A stretch of 64,000 bases of DNA from the NCBI GenBank assembly GCA_958296025.1, contig OY282430.1:744001-808000 (forward strand), in the 5' to 3' direction. Shown here piece by piece: positions 61,301 to 64,000 of this stretch. The DNA comes from an uncultured Pseudomonadales bacterium (lineage in GTDB: Bacteria; Pseudomonadota; Gammaproteobacteria; Pseudomonadales; Azotimanducaceae). The notes under the pieces were generated by a model, which was not told where the DNA came from, did not search any database, and saw only the letters and a list, made by a program, of their open reading frames with translations. The first letter of the stretch is position 1; each line of letters begins with the position of its first letter. Both the position numbers and the translations under genes were made by a program.

Positions 61301-64000
61301 ACGGCGTCGCGTCGATGGGTCGTTGGCGCGCTCTGGCCGCCCGCTGCCTGAATCGGGAGGGGGGGATGCACAACGCGCTGTTCGTCCTGTTCCTTGGGGG
61401 CATCCTGGCCTACGGGGGCGGGTTCGCCTGGTACATGCTTGCCCGCTTCGACATCATCAACCTGATCCGCGATCTGATCGAAGACGACGCCTTCTATTAC
61501 TTCCAGATCGCCAGCAACTTGGCCGAGGGGAAGTTCTCCACCTTCGACGGCGGCATCACGCGGACCAACGGATATCACCCCCTCTGGCTGTTTCTGATCA
61601 CGCCGTTCCACTGGATGTTCGACAGGGAAGCCGCGCTGTTCGCCATCAAGGCGTTCGAGATCATGCTCGTGGCCGGCGGCGTGGCCCTCGTCACCGCGGC
61701 CGCCCGCCTGGCGCGCCTGCCGTGGGTTCTGATGTTCGCCGCGCTGCCGATTCTCTACCAGCAGCGTGCGCTGTTTCTGGGGATGGAAGCGGCGGCAGGG
61801 CTGTTCATGCTGGGCCTGTTCATTCTGACCGCCTGCCTCTTCGCGCACAGCCCGGCGCGGTGGAAGTGGCCGCTGGCCGCGGCCGCCTTTGCCCTGCCCT
61901 GGGTGCGCCTGGAGTATGTCGCCATATCCCTGGCGGCAACAGCTGCGCTGTGCCTGATCGAGTGGTCGGGGCGGGAATCACCCTCTCCCGTCAAGGGAGA
62001 GGAGGGTCTCGGCGCCCCGGACAGGGGGTTGGCCCATTCCGTGCTCGCGATGAACACCGTCACGCCACTGCTGGGCGCGGTCACCGGCATCCTCGCGTAC
62101 TTCGCATACAACGGCATCGTCTTCGGGGGCGTGACGCCCGTGAGCGGCGCGACCAAGCAGATGTGGTCGGAGCGGTTATGGGAGCAGGAAGGCGGATACA
62201 GCCTCGTTCAGAACTTCCGGGACGTCCTGCAGATTCCCGCCTTCGGCTACGAGCTGCTGGTCGCGCTGGAAGTCTGCGCCTACGTCGTTCTGGTCTGGTG
62301 GTTCGCCCGCCGTTCCAAGGGCCGGACAGACCGGCTGCTGTTGGCCTTCCTGGTGTGCGTGTTCGGCCTGGCGGCCGGCCACCTCGCCAAGTTCGCGCAG
62401 ACCGTTCTCACGGTGCATCCCTTCTGGGGGAGTGATATCTGGTACTTCGTTCCGGCATACCTGCTGAAGACGCTCATTGTTCCCGTAAGGTGCTATGTCG
62501 CCATCCACTTCATCCGCCGTTTCCTCGACCCGAGGTCGCCCCAGGCAGCCAACGTTCTGAGCGTGGGCATCGTCGTTGTTGGCGCGGTTTTCCTGCTTAC
62601 GAAGGCGGACTTCACCGAACCGTTCCGATATGTTGACCGGGAGATCGAGTCGACCCACCAGAAATGGATGGATACTTCTTATATGGGTGTGCAGGTCATG
62701 AACCGTGTGCTGCCCGAGGACAGCGTGGTCGGGTCGTGGGACGCCGGCGTCATCGGGTACTTCTCTCGCTATCCGGTAGTGAACCTGGACGGCCTGGCCA
62801 ATTCCTACGATTATATGCGCGCCCGACAGGAAGGAACCGAGGCCGCGTTCTACCAGCGTTACGGGATTACCCATTTCGCCAACATGTTCCAAGAGGAAGG
62901 CCGCGTTCTCCAACTCCTGGAGCCCCCGAGCGGGGGCGCAATACTGTTCGAAGGCTCGCCATATTTCCGTTACGCAAAGAACGTACCGCACAAACGTCAA
63001 TTCAGGCTCCTGACCCCCGAGCCGCCGGACATGTCATCGGGCGGAACCAATCGTTTCGACTGGTTCTGGCAGCGGATGGAGCCGCACTTCGACCACCGGT
63101 CGGATGGTGTCGGGCTGATTGTGGACGGACGGCTGGCACAGGCGTTCGTCAGAAATTGCACGCCGGGCGAGCTGGCAGTGTGGTCCTGGGTTGGCCAAGG
63201 AGAAGACACAGCCTTCGATTCCTGGACGCAAACGCAAGCGGGGTTGTGTGTGGACGCGCGCGTGCTGCCCCGCAAAGCGCTCCCCTCCTCGGTCAGGGTC
63301 GAAACAATGTCAGTAAGCGATTGGGTGGCGGGGCCGCTGGGTGGTGGCCGGCCGATCATCCGCTCCGACTGGGATGTGTATCTCGTTGAAGACAGCCTCA
63401 TCTACGCCAGGAACCAATGCAGCCCGGAGGACGTTGAACCCGAGTTCTTCCTTCACATGGACCCGGTTGACGTGAACGACCTCCCCAGCCATCGCCAGCA
63501 GCACGGCTTCGACGGCCTCAACTTTGCTATCAGGAACCATCTTCTCATCAAGGAAGGAGCCTGCGTAGCGCGGCGGGAGCTGCCTGATTACGCCTACGCC
63601 ATCGCCGCGGTCCGCACCGGCCAGTTCAACGGCGACGGCCAGATCTGGAACGGCGGCTTCGACCTCGCCGGGCCGTCAGGCGACGGGCAGGGGGCACCCA
63701 CCTCGGTGCCGGCTCCTGACCCCGCGGCCACCACCTCGACGCCTGCCGCCAAAACGGTCGGGTTGTTCCTGAACGAGCCTGAGGCATTTGACGGCTACAC
63801 TTTATTCAATAAAGTCCGAAGCAAGACGATTTACCTGATTGACAATCAGGGACGGGTAGTTCACAAGTGGGAGTTGGATGCTGAGAACCTGTTCGCAAAG
63901 TTGCTGGAGAATGGAAATCTGCTGACTTTCGCCTATCACGGCGAGGGCCGCTACCCGAGTGTGCGGGAAGTTGACCGGAACGGGAACATCCTTTGGGACT
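61297..64000 (+). CDS. Fusion: GT-C-type glycosyltransferase (TFDGG family), IRTGQ domain and arylsulfotransferase (runs off window)
   Basis: The frame opens at GTG 61297, overlapping the previous stop, and reads MNGVASMGRWRALAARCLNR before the first TM; ATG 61366, preceded by GGGAGGGGGG, is a plausible alternative. The GT part (IEDDAFYYFQIASNLAEGKF) is nearly the same as the protein at 46682 from about residue 110 on. The IRTGQ domain is residues 688-790, the linker APTSVPAPDPAATTSTPAAK follows, and an arylsulfotransferase domain (TVGLFLNEPEAFDGYTLFNK) is still open at 64000. This is the second independent GT scaffold fused to the same enzyme. Confidence 0.85.
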   Translation, partial: MNGVASMGRWRALAARCLNREGGMHNALFVLFLGGILAYGGGFAWYMLARFDIINLIRDLIEDDAFYYFQIASNLAEGKFSTFDGGITRTNGYHPLWLFLITPFHWMFDREAALFAIKAFEIMLVAGGVALVTAAARLARLPWVLMFAALPILYQQRALFLGMEAAAGLFMLGLFILTACLFAHSPARWKWPLAAAAFALPWVRLEYVAISLAATAALCLIEWSGRESPSPVKGEEGLGAPDRGLAHSVLAMNTVTPLLGAVTGILAYFAYNGIVFGGVTPVSGATKQMWSERLWEQEGGYSLVQNFRDVLQIPAFGYELLVALEVCAYVVLVWWFARRSKGRTDRLLLAFLVCVFGLAAGHLAKFAQTVLTVHPFWGSDIWYFVPAYLLKTLIVPVRCYVAIHFIRRFLDPRSPQAANVLSVGIVVVGAVFLLTKADFTEPFRYVDREIESTHQKWMDTSYMGVQVMNRVLPEDSVVGSWDAGVIGYFSRYPVVNLDGLANSYDYMRARQEGTEAAFYQRYGITHFANMFQEEGRVLQLLEPPSGGAILFEGSPYFRYAKNVPHKRQFRLLTPEPPDMSSGGTNRFDWFWQRMEPHFDHRSDGVGLIVDGRLAQAFVRNCTPGELAVWSWVGQGEDTAFDSWTQTQAGLCVDARVLPRKALPSSVRVETMSVSDWVAGPLGGGRPIIRSDWDVYLVEDSLIYARNQCSPEDVEPEFFLHMDPVDVNDLPSHRQQHGFDGLNFAIRNHLLIKEGACVARRELPDYAYAIAAVRTGQFNGDGQIWNGGFDLAGPSGDGQGAPTSVPAPDPAATTSTPAAKTVGLFLNEPEAFDGYTLFNKVRSKTIYLIDNQGRVVHKWELDAENLFAKLLENGNLLTFAYHGEGRYPSVREVDRNGNILWD
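61982..62002 (+). repeat. Palindromic repeat inside coding region, copy 3
   Basis: The same 8-bp stem palindrome as at 41448 and 47391, again in frame within the loop of a TFDGG-family glycosyltransferase. Confidence 0.75.

Noticed and set aside
6485-63670. Diversity-generating retroelement as cause of the domain variation
   Set aside because: No reverse transcriptase or template repeat is visible; variation is spread over the domain and not limited to adenine positions.

Overview
The window looks like chromosome from a GC-rich Proteobacterium, most likely a gammaproteobacterium: it carries a FabY-type beta-ketoacyl-ACP synthase (known from Pseudomonas and relatives), moaB and an AccA-like carboxyltransferase. 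No tRNA, rRNA or CRISPR array was seen. After about 6.3 kb of ordinary housekeeping genes, nearly everything is a rearranged, expanded cell-envelope glycosylation locus.

Layout. 1-6.3 kb: carboxyltransferase (partial, minus), moaB, a complete IS1380-family element with a visible 10-bp target duplication, fabY. 6.3-26.1 kb, all minus strand: GT-C-type glycosyltransferases, SGNH/GDSL hydrolases, an uncharacterised multi-TM protein split by an IS1202/ISNCY-type element, a PQQ-type sugar dehydrogenase with a cytochrome c domain, an SxtJ-like protein, a carbamoyltransferase fragment and AAA/DUF4143 remnants. 26.4-64 kb, almost all plus strand: arylsulfotransferase-like lipoproteins, a UbiA-type prenyltransferase and a DprE1-like oxidase (the decaprenyl-phosphoryl-arabinose route), and at least ten GT-C-type glycosyltransferase copies, whole or broken. 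One is interrupted by an IS30-family element; the last two are fused in frame to an arylsulfotransferase domain.

The unifying feature is an approximately 100-residue C-terminal domain, called here the IRTGQ domain after its most constant motif. It occurs about 25 times (intact, divergent, frameshifted or IS-split) on the ends of otherwise unrelated proteins: five types of membrane glycosyltransferase, SGNH hydrolases, an arylsulfotransferase and a multi-TM protein. All these carriers are membrane-bound or predicted periplasmic, and the domain has two conserved cysteines, so an extracytoplasmic, disulfide-bonded module is likely. On the plus strand the stop codon of the domain sits inside a start codon (GTGA or ATGA), and what follows is usually only a stub of an SDR gene resembling dprE2. 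This points to an ancestral unit ubiA-dprE1-GT-dprE2 that was amplified and then collapsed by deletions, several of them at visible microhomologies.

Working model (inference): UbiA and DprE1, with a DprE2 not complete here, make a polyprenyl-phosphate arabinose donor. The GT-C enzymes use it outside the inner membrane, SGNH hydrolases and arylsulfotransferases further modify the product, and recombination among shared 5' leaders and shared 3' IRTGQ modules creates enzyme variants. A 14-G tract early in one glycosyltransferase adds a possible phase-variation switch.
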